The notes beneath the pieces were generated by a model that saw nothing but the letters and a program-made list of their open reading frames with translations, made no database searches and was not told the origin of the DNA. 64,000 nucleotides of DNA. Source: Morinoia aosen (taxonomy: Eukaryota > Arthropoda > Malacostraca > Amphipoda > Talitridae). The position numbers and the translations under genes are program-made. Shown here one piece after another: positions 20,147-30,911 of the stretch. Where the stretch lies: contig CM059567.1 of the NCBI GenBank assembly GCA_030386875.1, positions 54,234,020-54,298,019 of the forward strand, written 5' to 3'. Position 1 is the first letter of the stretch, and the number at the start of each line of letters is the position of its first letter.

Positions 20147-22663
20147 TCAGCCTTTTTGGTTTTGAGAGTCTACTTTACGTGTAGACCTCCGAAAGGGCTG
20201 CGGAGTCTGCGGGCAACGACGTTGCCGCTGATGCTGCACGGGTAAACCAGGAGCCCCGGAGACAGAATGCGGCCGCGGATCACAGTCTGTTTCGGCCCAA
20301 AAAGCAGGAAAATGGCTCGACTTCCGTAAAGGGTCGAGTTGCAGTACATCATCAACAGCAAATTTGAAATTAGGAAAACGTTTATACCGATCATTCTCAT
20401 CGATATCCTGTTCCAACGAAGTATGTTGAAACTTTTTGTTGTTTGTCTGAATCGAATAGTTTGTAGTTTCGCAGGACTGACGCAACAGGGCTCGCGGCTC
20501 GTCTCGAGATCCGACGTCAGTGCGCCAAGTGTCGTCGTAGTCTTTATCTGACTGTAATGCAGGAATTATTTTAGGAGTAAGCAATTTCCCACCTTGAATT
20601 ATAACCTCAGGAGTAGCGGGAACAGAGCTTAATTCACCGCCACTATCCTTTCCTGGAACGTACGAAACGTTCGCGGTGTTCTGAAATAGGCCTTTAGTTC
20701 GAACACGCCGGTCTCTTGCTGGAGGAGAATTAGGCATTGTAATATTAGAAATAGCAGGAGAGACAATATTAAGTGTATCAGGTAAGAATGGCAAATTTCT
20801 CGCCAAGCGAGTGACGTCACCAAACAGTAGCAACCCAGCGTGCGTCTCTGAAAGAACAGAAGGTTTATCCCTTCCGAAAGAAATCTGGTTCTCCAGGAGA
20901 ACCTCGGGATTTTTGTTTCCCAGAACAAAGGAAATATCAGAAACTTCATCAGACTCTTTCAGCAGCGGATCTGCTAAATTGTAGCCCTTCTTGTGAAGGG
21001 TCTCGGCAACACCTGTCAAGCCAGGTAGTTTCAGAATAATATTAATTGAGGGAACACAAATTGCTTCCAGCTTTGAAATTTTATTTCCTAAGGTTAAATT
21101 CACAGATACGATTTTCGTAGTGAATCGCTTAGACTCGTTGAAGCCGTTTATCTCAATTGGATAATTCCGTTGAAGAACGGGCAGATTTAATTCATCAGCG
21201 ACAGACGCGAGGATGAAGTTCGTCTGGCAACCACTATCCTTCATTGCCCTAACGGGAAAGTTTCCTACCTTACCGGTAAAAGTTGGCAGGAGCACTCTAG
21301 TCCCCACATCGCTCTGAAGGGCCGACTCCGTCCACACCATGCCTGTGCTGACGCTCGCACATTGCTCGGTCGAGTCTCTGCGCCTGGACTCTGAACCTTT
21401 GGAAGGATTTGAATTAGTTTGGGATGTACATAGGAAGGTCATGTGTTGTCCATTGCACTTGAAACAAGGCCTACTGAATTTAAATTTACAATTACTCGTG
21501 GAATGGTTGGTATATCCGCAACGAGCACAAGCATTTAGGTCTTCCAATCTTTCTCTCTTGGAATCTGGAGTCGGGTACATGGTGCAATCTTTGGTGGAGT
21601 GCGAGAATTCGCGGTTGCCTTCTCCATCGCTGCAGAGGGAACAGAAGGATAATTTTTTAACAGTTCCTAATTTTTCATTGGGGAAAGCCGTGACATTAGT
21701 GGCCAAATTGTGTACCGAGGAACTCTGTTTAGCATTACCAGTTTTGCGCTTTTCTTGATAGCGAAGTTCTTGGTATCTGTCAATGGCACTGAAAATGTTA
21801 TGATTAATTTCGGGTAACGTAGGTTTGTTGTTATTACAAATGTTAACAATTTGATTTTGCAATGAAGTATTCATGCCATTCCAGATGAAGTAATTTAGGA
21901 CAAGGTCGACAGAAATGTTAAGGTTACGAAAGAGATCTTGAACAGAGCGCATCTCACTGACGTACTCGTACGGGCTCTCATGCTGGCTCAAATGCAACTG
22001 CGCAAGGCGCTTGATTGCATCGAACTGCTGTGAAACTGTGCGCGCAAACGCATTGACCAACAGCTGCCTAGCATTGTTGTACGACTGGTCAGAGCCTGAA
22101 AGAGAGTTGATCAAAATTAGGGGATCATTGCGCAGCTGCTTCTTCAAGTACACAAATTTTTCGTAACTTGACAGTTCGTATTTGTCGATGCTGCTATCGA
22201 AGTTCTGCAAGAAATGGGTTAAGTTTTCCGTACGCTCATTACCAAAGGTAGGTAGAGGCACATCCGGTAGTTTTAATTTGTTGAGACGCGCAGTGGCCGG
22301 GCCAGCAGGAACCGTGGCCGAGTTCGACGCGCCATCTGCGGAAATATGGTCTTTAAGTAGAGCCAAAGCGTCAGATAATTTCACCGCATACGTTTCACAT
22401 GAATCGAACTCAGCAGCCAGCTTACCGTCATCCGTGGAAGTCTTACAAAGCTGAGTAGCAATCTCGCTGTCGAGACTTCGGACGTCCAGGCTCAGCTGCT
22501 CGAGACGACTCAGCGAAGACAATTTCTCGTTGCGGGTAAGTGAATCGATATTTTCGTGAGTTCTATCACAGAGTTTCGTGATCTGTGCCCGAACGTAGCC
22601 GCGGCACCTCACTGAAAAATCGTATTTAGACATTTTTAGAAATTTTGATTTAAGAAATGTCAC
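20147..22663 (-). CDS. Element D gag-protease polyprotein, 838 aa, no pol
   Basis: Structural protein of a BEL/Pao element. The likely start is MSKYDF (22633) or the in-frame ATG ten codons earlier. The N-terminus is a coiled helical region. A DUF1759-like capsid follows (LPTFGNERTENLTHFLQNFD, then YEKFVYLKKQL). The zinc knuckles CARCGYTNHSTSNC (about 378) and CFKCNGQHMTFLC (about 398) have C-x2-C-x3/4-H-x4-C spacing. The retropepsin has MKDSGCQTNFI (about 474), followed by GLLLFGDVTRLARN. After this comes a low-complexity Pro/Ser/Thr tail with no RT, RNase H or integrase motif, ending in QPFRRSTRKVDSQNQKG. No stop interrupts it, so the shortened product may itself be maintained. Whether the tail is a remnant of a pol C-terminus is unclear. 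Confidence 0.85.
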   Translation of the reverse strand: MTFLKSKFLKMSKYDFSVRCRGYVRAQITKLCDRTHENIDSLTRNEKLSSLSRLEQLSLDVRSLDSEIATQLCKTSTDDGKLAAEFDSCETYAVKLSDALALLKDHISADGASNSATVPAGPATARLNKLKLPDVPLPTFGNERTENLTHFLQNFDSSIDKYELSSYEKFVYLKKQLRNDPLILINSLSGSDQSYNNARQLLVNAFARTVSQQFDAIKRLAQLHLSQHESPYEYVSEMRSVQDLFRNLNISVDLVLNYFIWNGMNTSLQNQIVNICNNNKPTLPEINHNIFSAIDRYQELRYQEKRKTGNAKQSSSVHNLATNVTAFPNEKLGTVKKLSFCSLCSDGEGNREFSHSTKDCTMYPTPDSKRERLEDLNACARCGYTNHSTSNCKFKFSRPCFKCNGQHMTFLCTSQTNSNPSKGSESRRRDSTEQCASVSTGMVWTESALQSDVGTRVLLPTFTGKVGNFPVRAMKDSGCQTNFILASVADELNLPVLQRNYPIEINGFNESKRFTTKIVSVNLTLGNKISKLEAICVPSINIILKLPGLTGVAETLHKKGYNLADPLLKESDEVSDISFVLGNKNPEVLLENQISFGRDKPSVLSETHAGLLLFGDVTRLARNLPFLPDTLNIVSPAISNITMPNSPPARDRRVRTKGLFQNTANVSYVPGKDSGGELSSVPATPEVIIQGGKLLTPKIIPALQSDKDYDDTWRTDVGSRDEPRALLRQSCETTNYSIQTNNKKFQHTSLEQDIDENDRYKRFPNFKFAVDDVLQLDPLRKSSHFPAFWAETDCDPRPHSVSGAPGLPVQHQRQRRCPQTPQPFRRSTRKVDSQNQKG

Positions 22664-22829
22664 AAGAATTTTTAGATTTGGTAATACTAGTATAAGAGAC
22701 CAAAGTAGCTCTCACGCCACAGAACAAAGACCTGAAAGCACAATCAAGAGCACGGAACACGAGCACGCTCCCGCACCAGTCACCACACCACCACACGAAG
22801 TCCGCTCGAACCCCCTGGCAAGGTCGCCA

Positions 22830-24096
22830 TGACGAAAAAAGCGAGCGGGGGGAATTTGAAATACAGACAATGGAATAAAAGTTTAATAATACCACCAGAA
22901 TATTTAACAATGCCGATAAATAAATAAATAATCGTGCAATGAAAAATAAATTAGGTGATGGAGAACGATGGTTTTCGTTCGATGGTTGCGTCGGAGACTC
23001 GGCCCGAAGTGTCGGAGCCGCTGTCGTGACTCCAGGCGCAAACCCCGCGCCTTCCGTTAGTGCACCTAGGTGAAACAAAATAGCAAAATTTAAATAAAAG
23101 GAGTAAATCCGATGTATGATGATCTGACTGGCTTGGAGAATAAATCAGTTAAACACACCCAAACTAACCCCGATCTGATACCTATAAACACCAACTAAAT
23201 TTACACCCACCGATCTGATCTCAAACACCTCAACTAACGTAACTCCCACCGATCTGATCTAAAACACCTCAACTAACGTTACACCACCGATCTGATCTCA
23301 AACACCTAAACCCATAAATAAATACACCTCGATCTGATCTACACCTAATCCCGTAAATAAACACACCCCGATCGGATCTGCACCTAAACCCGTAAATAAA
23401 CACACCCCGATCTGATCTGCACCTAAACCCGTAAATAAACACACCCCGATCTGATCTGCACCTAAACCCGTAAATGAACACACCCCGATCTGATCTACAC
23501 CTCCGATCTAATTCTAACTAGTTAATATATTGATTGATTACCCTAGGCGCTATTATTTAACAGGAGGGAACGGAACACTTCAATGAGCTTCAGCCGAACA
23601 ATCTAATGCTTACGCACGACACACGACAGCACTGCGACTTACTGCTCTAATGACGAAGCGAAGTGTTTTCATGCGGTGAGTGAGGTGATGATGACGGGTG
23701 CGCACTCGCGCTCACAGGGTGCTTAGCCGCCTCCTCCCATGCCGACCGTGGTGCGGCAACAAGACCAGCGCACACTGAATGGCCGGACGGCGGATGAAGC
23801 CGTGCCGGATGGTGAGTTAGCGGAGCTGGTCCAGATGGTGAGGTCCAGAAGTTGATGCGCTAGCGGTGAAGGCTGAAGATGATCTGACGATTTTGGGCGC
23901 AACAGATCTGAGGTTGGATCTGCCGACAGTGCTTTGAGAAAAAGTCAGTTGGCAGTGAATGAAATGTCGACAGCGTAAATCGCTATGCCGGTTGTAAGAT
24001 ATAGAATTGTCAACTGTACTATTGAAGTGTTCGTAATTAAATTGTAATGCTCTGTTCCCATATAACCGTTCACATAAAAAAGGCACTTTTTCGACA
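22830..24096 (-). repeat. Element D 5' LTR with adjoining primer-binding site
   Basis: 1267 bp, TGACGAAAAAAGCG to CTTTTTCGACA. On the minus strand the bases directly inside it read TGGCGACCTTGCCAGG (22814-22829), a candidate primer-binding site beginning with the expected TGG. The leader 22664-22829 has no gene. Confidence 0.95.
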
Positions 24097-25527
24097 AATG
24101 CTACATATTGCACGGCATTACTGGGATGACCAGTGTAGCATTAGCTACAAAATGTATAAATACAGTAAATTTCTCATTAACATTCAAATAACCTAATTAT
24201 TGGCATTAAAAATCTTACTTCACATTATTAATAATAATTTTCTACTTATAATTAGTAATCTTAGAAGTTTTTGTGTAAAAGCACAAAAATGAAAATATTA
24301 TCAGCAGTTGTTCGAGTTTTAAGTCGTTGTGATGGCAATATCACAGCCGACGCCATTGTCGAAGCGTCATTTTCCTTCTCGTGTGAGCTCGTGTGGGTCA
24401 GCGTCTCGTAAGTGGAAATAAGTGTTTTAATTAGTTGGAATCTTGCTTAAAAGATTACGTGTTTTTTATCGTGTTTAAGTTCTAAGTGATTTTTACCAGT
24501 GCTGTGTTATTTAAAGATGTGCAAATAGTTCGTAGATATTTCGTGCGAATTGCATAGCATATTCTGAGTTGTTCTCAAAATGGCGTAACCGTGAATGGTG
24601 TGTGTAACGTTGTCATTTTATGTTCAAGATTAATTGATTTTGAGCCAGAAACATTAGTGTAGCGTCACACGGGCATTTTAGGAAGTTACCGGGATTCTTA
24701 TTGTTGATCGTGTGCTTAAATTAGATCGCCGATCGTGTGCTTAAATTAGATCGCCGATCGTGTACAGAAATCGCATGTAGTTTTTCATAATATGATTAAT
24801 AAATTATGACTTTTTCACAATCAAAATTCTTGTTAATGTCATGCTTATATTTTAAATCAAGAGCACAAAGAAAAGTTATTGCTAGCATGTTTAAACCTAT
24901 CCTTATTCTTCATGAGCTTAAAAAAAGAGAAATGAATAGCTCGAGGAAATCTGTGGGAAGAAACTCAGGGTTTCTCCGTAATGGGAATTTACCGCTGCAC
25001 TGCTAGGGAAAACAGTTGTTGTGGGTTTTCTTGGCGCCTCTCTGGAAATGTCATTCAGCGTCCTCAAATATTCCAGATTCTTCGACGTCAACAACGCCAC
25101 AACACACTCATCCCTGGGCCTTGACCTTTGAGCTTCACCTTTACTTTGCCTGTAGTTCTGCCGTGAGCCGGATTTTCTACCTTGGCTTTATTCACCTTGA
25201 ATTCACCTCGGCTTCAATTTGTCTTTAGCTTGGTATATTATCTAATTACTGGCTAAATATTAAACTGCTTCCAAACACGGACACTTTTCTTCAATGTGCA
25301 AGGATCTTAAATTAATAGCAAATCAAGATCTACTATCGCCTTCAATCACGGCTCAACTTGATATCATTCCCCTGCTAACATTACGCAGACCTTGAGCTTA
25401 ACCCTGAAATCACACTGATTTCTCTAGCCTTGCAAATTTGCCTCCCTCATTAAGTAAACTCCATAAATCACACACACGCACACCCCCATGTTGACTTCGT
25501 CACTCGCCGGAGCCTGATAGTTATAAG

Positions 25528-27906
25528 TGTAGCATATCGCTACAAAGCGTAAGAATTATAAATTTTCCCATTCGCACTTAAATAAATTAATTATTGGCAT
25601 TAAAATCTTACTATAATTTATTATTAATTATTTTCTACTTCTAATTCGTAATCATTGAAGTTTCTGTGTAAATGCATGAAACAATAAAATAACACCCGAC
25701 ATTTTTCGAGAGAGGAGCCCTCTGGTGGCAATACTGCGCAGTTGCGCGTCTCTTCTTCAAAAAGCCACTCTTACTTTGGCGCCTTACTCTAGCGGTGTTA
25801 CAGCAAATTCTCGTGAGTAAAAATGTGTTAGAAAATTATCGTGTTCCTTTTCGTCGTGTTCAGTGAGTATAAATAGTGACAGTGCTGGTATTAAGATGCG
25901 TAATTGTGCGTGGAAATTGATGTAGCATGTTCTCATTCAGAATTCCTCAACATGACTTAGCGTTAATTTTTACGCCATGTGCATTTCGTGTGTCAGTAAT
26001 TTATACTAAATACTAAACTACGTTTTTTTCCCTTACTGAAAGTCATACACTTGCAGCGTTCATGTCGAGATTGAAATTCGATCATATAAATACTCGTTAG
26101 AGCACGACAGAGCCGCTAACGTCTTGGTGCCGGTTCCTTGTTCTTAAAAATAGCGACGCACAGATTGCCGTCGCGTTAGGATTTTGCGATTCAAAAATCG
26201 TATCTTACGCATTTTAGAATAAGATTCTTTACAAACATACTAGTAGTAGTTTTCCTTAAATGTGTGACGTGTAATAAGTGGGAATGCCTTTTCAATAATT
26301 TCGTACGAACTAATAGAGTACGCAAATTATTCATGCACATGCTTGCTAAAGTTTCTTTTAGTTTCCTTTTCTTTAATTTCATACTCCTTAAATCGCGTTT
26401 AATCGCACTTATTTCAATTTAAATCATTTCAATAAAAATTTAATTCCATTCTGTTCATTCTTGTGACAAAAACACCCACTACCATTTGCCTTTCGTGAGT
26501 GCGTACAAATTATGCCGGCGGCTTGGCGAATGCCGACGTGTAGAGCCGCCGGGTTAATCGCCGCACTGATTTTCATGTTTTCATCTTGCGCATATTTCCT
26601 TTCTTTGCATGCAAAACGTTTAGTGTTTCCTTCTTTTATTGTGGAGATTATTCCATAATTTTTTAGTATTGCAAATGACCTTTATCGGTGATCTTCAGTA
26701 GGACTTATATCAATGAAACCTTGGAATTTTTCTCTGTTATTTCTTGTACAGTTATAGAGACGTTCTGGAGTACTTAAAGAAGCATTAATTCTCTTTCTAT
26801 GAAATTCTTAATTGCTGTAATTCTTTTCTTTTGCTTCATGAACCATGTCTTGTTAAGTCATGTGTTTTCCATGGTTCCAGGGATTTGATCCCCGATATTG
26901 CTCTTAGATAATCACTAAAAGTATTACTAAAAATTCTTAAATTTTATGCCTTGTATTAAAGCAAGAGCAGCTGTATAAGAGTTCTTAATTGATTCTGTCC
27001 TATCTCTCTACTTTTGAGCTTGACGAGAAAGAGAACAAATGAAATTGACTAGAGTCAAATCTGTAGGATTTCTCGAATTCTGCTGTGTGGGAGTTTTATT
27101 CATTACGATGTTGTGGGACTGTCAGTGGTGAAATTCCTTGATGTCTCCTTGGACTGTTCATCCAGCGTATTGGAATCTTTGCAGGACTTCAACGTCATCG
27201 CCACACACCACTCGCAACAACCTCCCTTGGGCCTTGTTTTGCCTCAACTTGAGCCGCCTTGTTTTGCCTCAACTTGAGCCGCCTTGTTTTGCCTCAACTT
27301 GAGCCGCCTTGTTTTGCCTCAACTTGAGCCGCCTTGTTTTGCCTCAACTTGAGCCGCCTTGTTTTGCCTCAACTTGAGCCGCCTTGTTTTACCTCAACTT
27401 GAGCCGCCTTGCTTTGCCTAAAACTTAAACTTAAACTGGCCGGAACTGGCCCGACCTTAACTGGACGTGACTTAACCAGAATTTACCTGGCTTTGGGCCT
27501 CATTTTCGGTCTCGCTTGTTTGGGCTTTAACGCTACTTAACTCACCTAAGAATTGCCTCAACTTGAGCCGCCCTGCCTGGCCTCAACTCAATCAAAATCG
27601 ATCACTCACAACGTCACGGTTTCCTCAAAGTCGATAAATTGGCCCCCTTACATCATTTGCAAACCACACACACACACACGGTCGACTCCAGCTATTTCTC
27701 CAGGAGCCTCCCGACTGCCCGGACTGCAAACCCTCTTCTAGCCAAGTTCATCGGTGGTTCAAGACTCGGCGGTCCTCTCCGGCTTCTTTCCAATATATAC
27801 CCCAAAAGCTGAGTCCAAAGTGCCTTATTATCCTTCTCATAATTTTCTCCCAGATGCTTGTCGAGGTTTGTAAGGACTGGCTATACCCCGCGGCCAGATC
27901 CTAACA
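25528..27906 (+). repeat. Element C 5' LTR
   Basis: TGTAGCATATCGC to GATCCTAACA, 2379 bp, unusually long. Includes the 25-bp palindromic tandem array at 27231-27419 and an ACACACAC tract near 27668. No ORF of substance. Confidence 0.95.
27231..27419. repeat. 25-bp tandem array with palindromic core in the element C 5' LTR
   Basis: About 7.5 copies of GCCTTGTTTTGCCTCAACTT plus GAGCC. Every copy contains the perfect 11-bp palindrome CTCAA-C-TTGAG. An isolated copy of the core recurs near 27555. The same array is present in the 3' LTR. Confidence 0.95.
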
Positions 27907-27991
27907 CTGGTGACCCCAGAGTGACTAAAGCAATTAAAGTGACAAGCAGAGTGACTAAAGTGACAAGCAATTACTAAAAGATTTTCCTGCA
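27907..27991 (+). other. Element C primer-binding site and shortened leader
   Basis: TGGTGACCCCAGAGTGA begins one base after the LTR. TGGTGACCCC is complementary to a tRNA-Trp-type 3' end. An imperfect repeat (GAGTGACTAAAG, AAGTGACAAGCA) follows, and then the deletion junction where gag and protease should be. Confidence 0.8.
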
Positions 27992-29662
27992 TTGACAAAT
28001 TCTAACTTAGTTTCTACAAAAATGCAGGCCAGCACAAAGCACTTCATAGAGACGACGGGACCGCCGGTCTACTCCCGAGCAAGGCGACTACCGCCTGATC
28101 GATTGGCGTTAGCTAAGAAAGAATTTGCGCGCATGCAAGAAAATGGCATTATCCGCAGTTCCAAAAGTCCTTGGGCTAGCCCTCTTTTGCTAGTACCCAA
28201 GGCTAACGGTGAATTCAGACCGTGCGGGGATTTCCGCAGGTTGAATGCCGTTACTCTACCTGATCGCTACCCTATTCCTTACTTGCATGATTTCAGTGCA
28301 AATTTAGAGGGAGCTCAAATTTTCTCTAAGATAGATCTCCAGCATGCCTTTCATCAAATTCCACTTGATGAGAGTGCTATCGCTAAGACCGCGGTAATCA
28401 CTCCTTTTGGTCTTTTTGAATTCCTAAAAATGCCACACGGCTTGAGGAACGCTCTTCAGACGTTCCAAAGGCACATGGCGGAAATTTTCTCTGACCTCAC
28501 TTTCGCTTATGTCTATTTAGACGACATCCTAGTGGCATCCACAACCCCGGAGTTGCACAAAGACCATCTTAGGGTCGTTTTTCAAAGATTGTCCGACAAT
28601 GGACTCCTCGTAAACCCTGCAAAATGTGAGCTCGGAAAGCCATCACTGATTTACTTAGGTCATGAAATCTCTAGCCTAGGTCTAAAACCTTTGCCTTCCA
28701 AAGTAGAAGTGATCAAAAACTTTCCTCTTCCACAGACCCAGAAGGAACTAAGAAGGTTCCTAGGTTCTGTTAACTTCTATCATCGTTTCATACGCAACTG
28801 TGCTCAAACCCTAGCCCCCTTGTCTGACTGGCTTGAACCGAAACGAAAAGGCAAATCTATTGAGGTAAAATGGACAGAAGAAGCGCGCAAAGCTTTTGAG
28901 GAAATCAAGCACAAGTTAGCATCCGCGACTGAATTATCCTACCCTATTGCTAATGCTGATTTTAGCCTCGTTGTTGATGCATCCAGTACCGCCGTAGGTG
29001 CTGTGTTGCAACAACAAGTAGGCACTAATATCTCTCCTCTTGCTTTCTTTTCAAAAAAACTGTCGCCCACTGAGCGTGCTTATAGCGCGTTCGGTAGGGA
29101 ACTTCTTGCTATCTACTTGTCTGTGAGACACTTTCGCTATGCTCTAGAGGCAAGGGAGTTTGTGATCTACACAGATCACAAACCTCTGACCTCAGCGATC
29201 AAGATGCCTTCTGAGCGGCATTCGCCAAGAGAAGCTCGACACCTGTCATATATTAGCCAATTTACCACTGACATCCGTTTCATAAAAGGGTTGGACAATA
29301 CTGTCGCTGATTGTCTATCACGCATAAATACTGTCCAAACCAGTGGTGAAATCACTTTTGGTAATATCTCCAAGACTCAGAAGGAGGATCCTGAACTTCA
29401 GGACCTTCTCAAACCTTCTAACACTTCCTCTCTGAAATTGACCTTGGTTGACGGCGTGTACCGTGATGCCGAGCGACTTTCTCGTTTGTATCTTCCCGCG
29501 ACTCTCCGCAGAGTAGCTGTCCTCCACTATCATTCCTTCTCTCATCCTGGTATTAACCGTACATTGCGTTTGATTTCCGATCGTTTCGTTCGCCAGCGAT
29601 GCGTAAGGAGGTCAAGCAAATTGTGCAAAATTGCCATGCATGTCAGAGTAGTAAAGTGGTGA
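27992..29662 (+). pseudogene. Element C pol: RT, RNase H and integrase N-terminus
   Basis: There is no proper start codon; the reading frame simply emerges from the gag/protease deletion. RT: FRPCGDFRRLN, YPIPYLHDF, KIDLQHAFHQIP, YLDDILVAS. RNase H: LVVDASSTAVGAVLQQ, GRELLAIY, IYTDHKPL, ADCLSRI. Integrase zinc finger begins HYHSFSHPG. Near 29590 one base is missing relative to element A (in the codons after DRFV), so the true pol frame continues in the next reading frame at 29599. Everything after DRFV in this frame is out of frame. Confidence 0.92.
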
Positions 29663-30870
29663 AACACAATCGTGCAGCGCTGCAGAGTTGTGCATTCACA
29701 GGTCACAAGTTCGACTCTGTACACCTAGATTTGGTGGGTCCTTTGCCTTTATCGCGCGGTCATTCTTATTTGTTGACCATCATAGATAGGTTCACACGTT
29801 GGGTTGAGGCTGTCCCTCTTCCTGATACCCAAACCGAGACTGTAGCGCGCGCTTTCATGTCGATCTGGATCTCCAGATTTGGTGTTCCCTTAAGGGTCAC
29901 ACATGACCGGGGATCACAATTCACCTCCAAATTCTGGAGTGAGCTTAGCACTGCTTTAGGGTGTGAAAACGTAAACACTACCGCTTATCATCCACAGTCA
30001 AATGGACTTATTGAGAGAGTCCACAGAGACTTAAAGTCGGCAATACGTTGCCTAAACTGCAGCAATGATTGGACTGACAGACTTCCAATAGTATTGTTGA
30101 GCATCCGCAATCTGTACCGACAAGATCAGCAGTGCACAGCAGCAGAGATGCTCTATGGTCAAACACTTCGTCTCCCCGGCGACATTGTTGACCCAAAACC
30201 TTTGCACGAATTTTCATCCGCTGACCGTTCCGCATATGTAACCTGTCTTAAAGACTCCATGCGTCAGATCAAGTATGTTGCCCCGCGAATGCCTCAGACT
30301 GAGGACAAACTGGATCCTGCCTTGCAGGACTGCACACATGTGTACGTCCGAAACGACGCCATCAAACCTACACTCACGCGCCCTTATGATGGCCCATTCA
30401 AAATACTCAAACGCACGCCCAAATATTTCATCCTTGAAAGATCTGGTTCACACGACCCCGTGAGCATTGATCGATTAAAAGTCGCGTACACTTCCGATCA
30501 TAGTGTAACTGCTAAACCATCATTCTCTCCACAGAATTCTCTTTCCACTGAGACTCGATCATATCTACCATCTCAGCTTCCTCAGTTGGCTGCATTGTTG
30601 CCTAGTCAACTCGAGTGTAATCCTTTCTATGTGCCTGTACATTCAAACCCTATCCCTAAGCCTATCGTAGATTCTAATTCTAGCCCTCTTACTGAAACAG
30701 CGACAAGTATGGATAGACCAGACGAGCCCGCTGCAGTAACTCGTGTTCCTAGAACTCTTGCCGATCTACATTTGCAGACACGATTGGTGAAACTTCCCCG
30801 CGTAGTAAGATTTTCTGACCGCCAAACCCGGCACGGTCGCGTAGTTAGACCTCCTTCCCGCTACAAATGA
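29599..30870 (+). pseudogene. Element C integrase, catalytic core to C-terminus
   Basis: Continuation of pol after the single-base deletion. Zinc-finger CHAC; catalytic D in HLDLVGPLPL, D in THDRGSQFTS, E in NGLIERVHRD; a C-terminal domain with YDGPFKILKR (GPF-type) and a tail ending VVRPPSRYK. All three catalytic residues are present. It stops 41 nt before the 3' LTR, leaving no room for an env gene. Confidence 0.92.
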
Positions 30871-30911
30871 TTGCAGCGGGTGGACCTTTCGGTCTGCGCC
30901 TTGGGGGGTAA

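Larger units (their letters stand above)
18555..24096 (-). mobile_element. Element D: non-autonomous BEL/Pao element (gag and protease only)
   Basis: Two LTRs of identical length (1267 bp; 18555-19821 and 22830-24096) enclose a single 838-codon gag-protease frame but no RT, RNase H or integrase. The target duplication AATGC lies at 18550-18554 and 24097-24101, inside the element A LTR. About five differences separate the two LTRs, so the pol-less form moved recently, presumably using proteins supplied by another BEL/Pao element. Confidence 0.9.
518..24105 (-). mobile_element. Element A: degraded CsRn1-like Ty3/gypsy retrotransposon, split by three insertions
   Basis: In minus-strand order the parts are: 5' LTR (24105-24102, 18554-17723, 6313-6214), primer-binding site, gag (5743-4764), and pol with protease, RT, RNase H and integrase (4830-2500, then 884-518). 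The element is cut off inside the integrase near 518, so its 3' LTR is missing. The CHCC-type gag motif (C-x2-H, then C-x4-C) and a TGGTGAC primer site are typical of the CsRn1 clade. Interruptions are 885-2495 (unknown), 6314-17722 (element B) and 18555-24096 (element D). Each insertion is flanked by a short target duplication that closes cleanly into element A. Confidence 0.85.

Noticed and set aside
30871-30911. env gene after pol in the Ty3/gypsy elements
   Set aside because: Only 41 nt separate the integrase stop from the 3' LTR in element C, and element B has about 70 nt; no extra frame exists.
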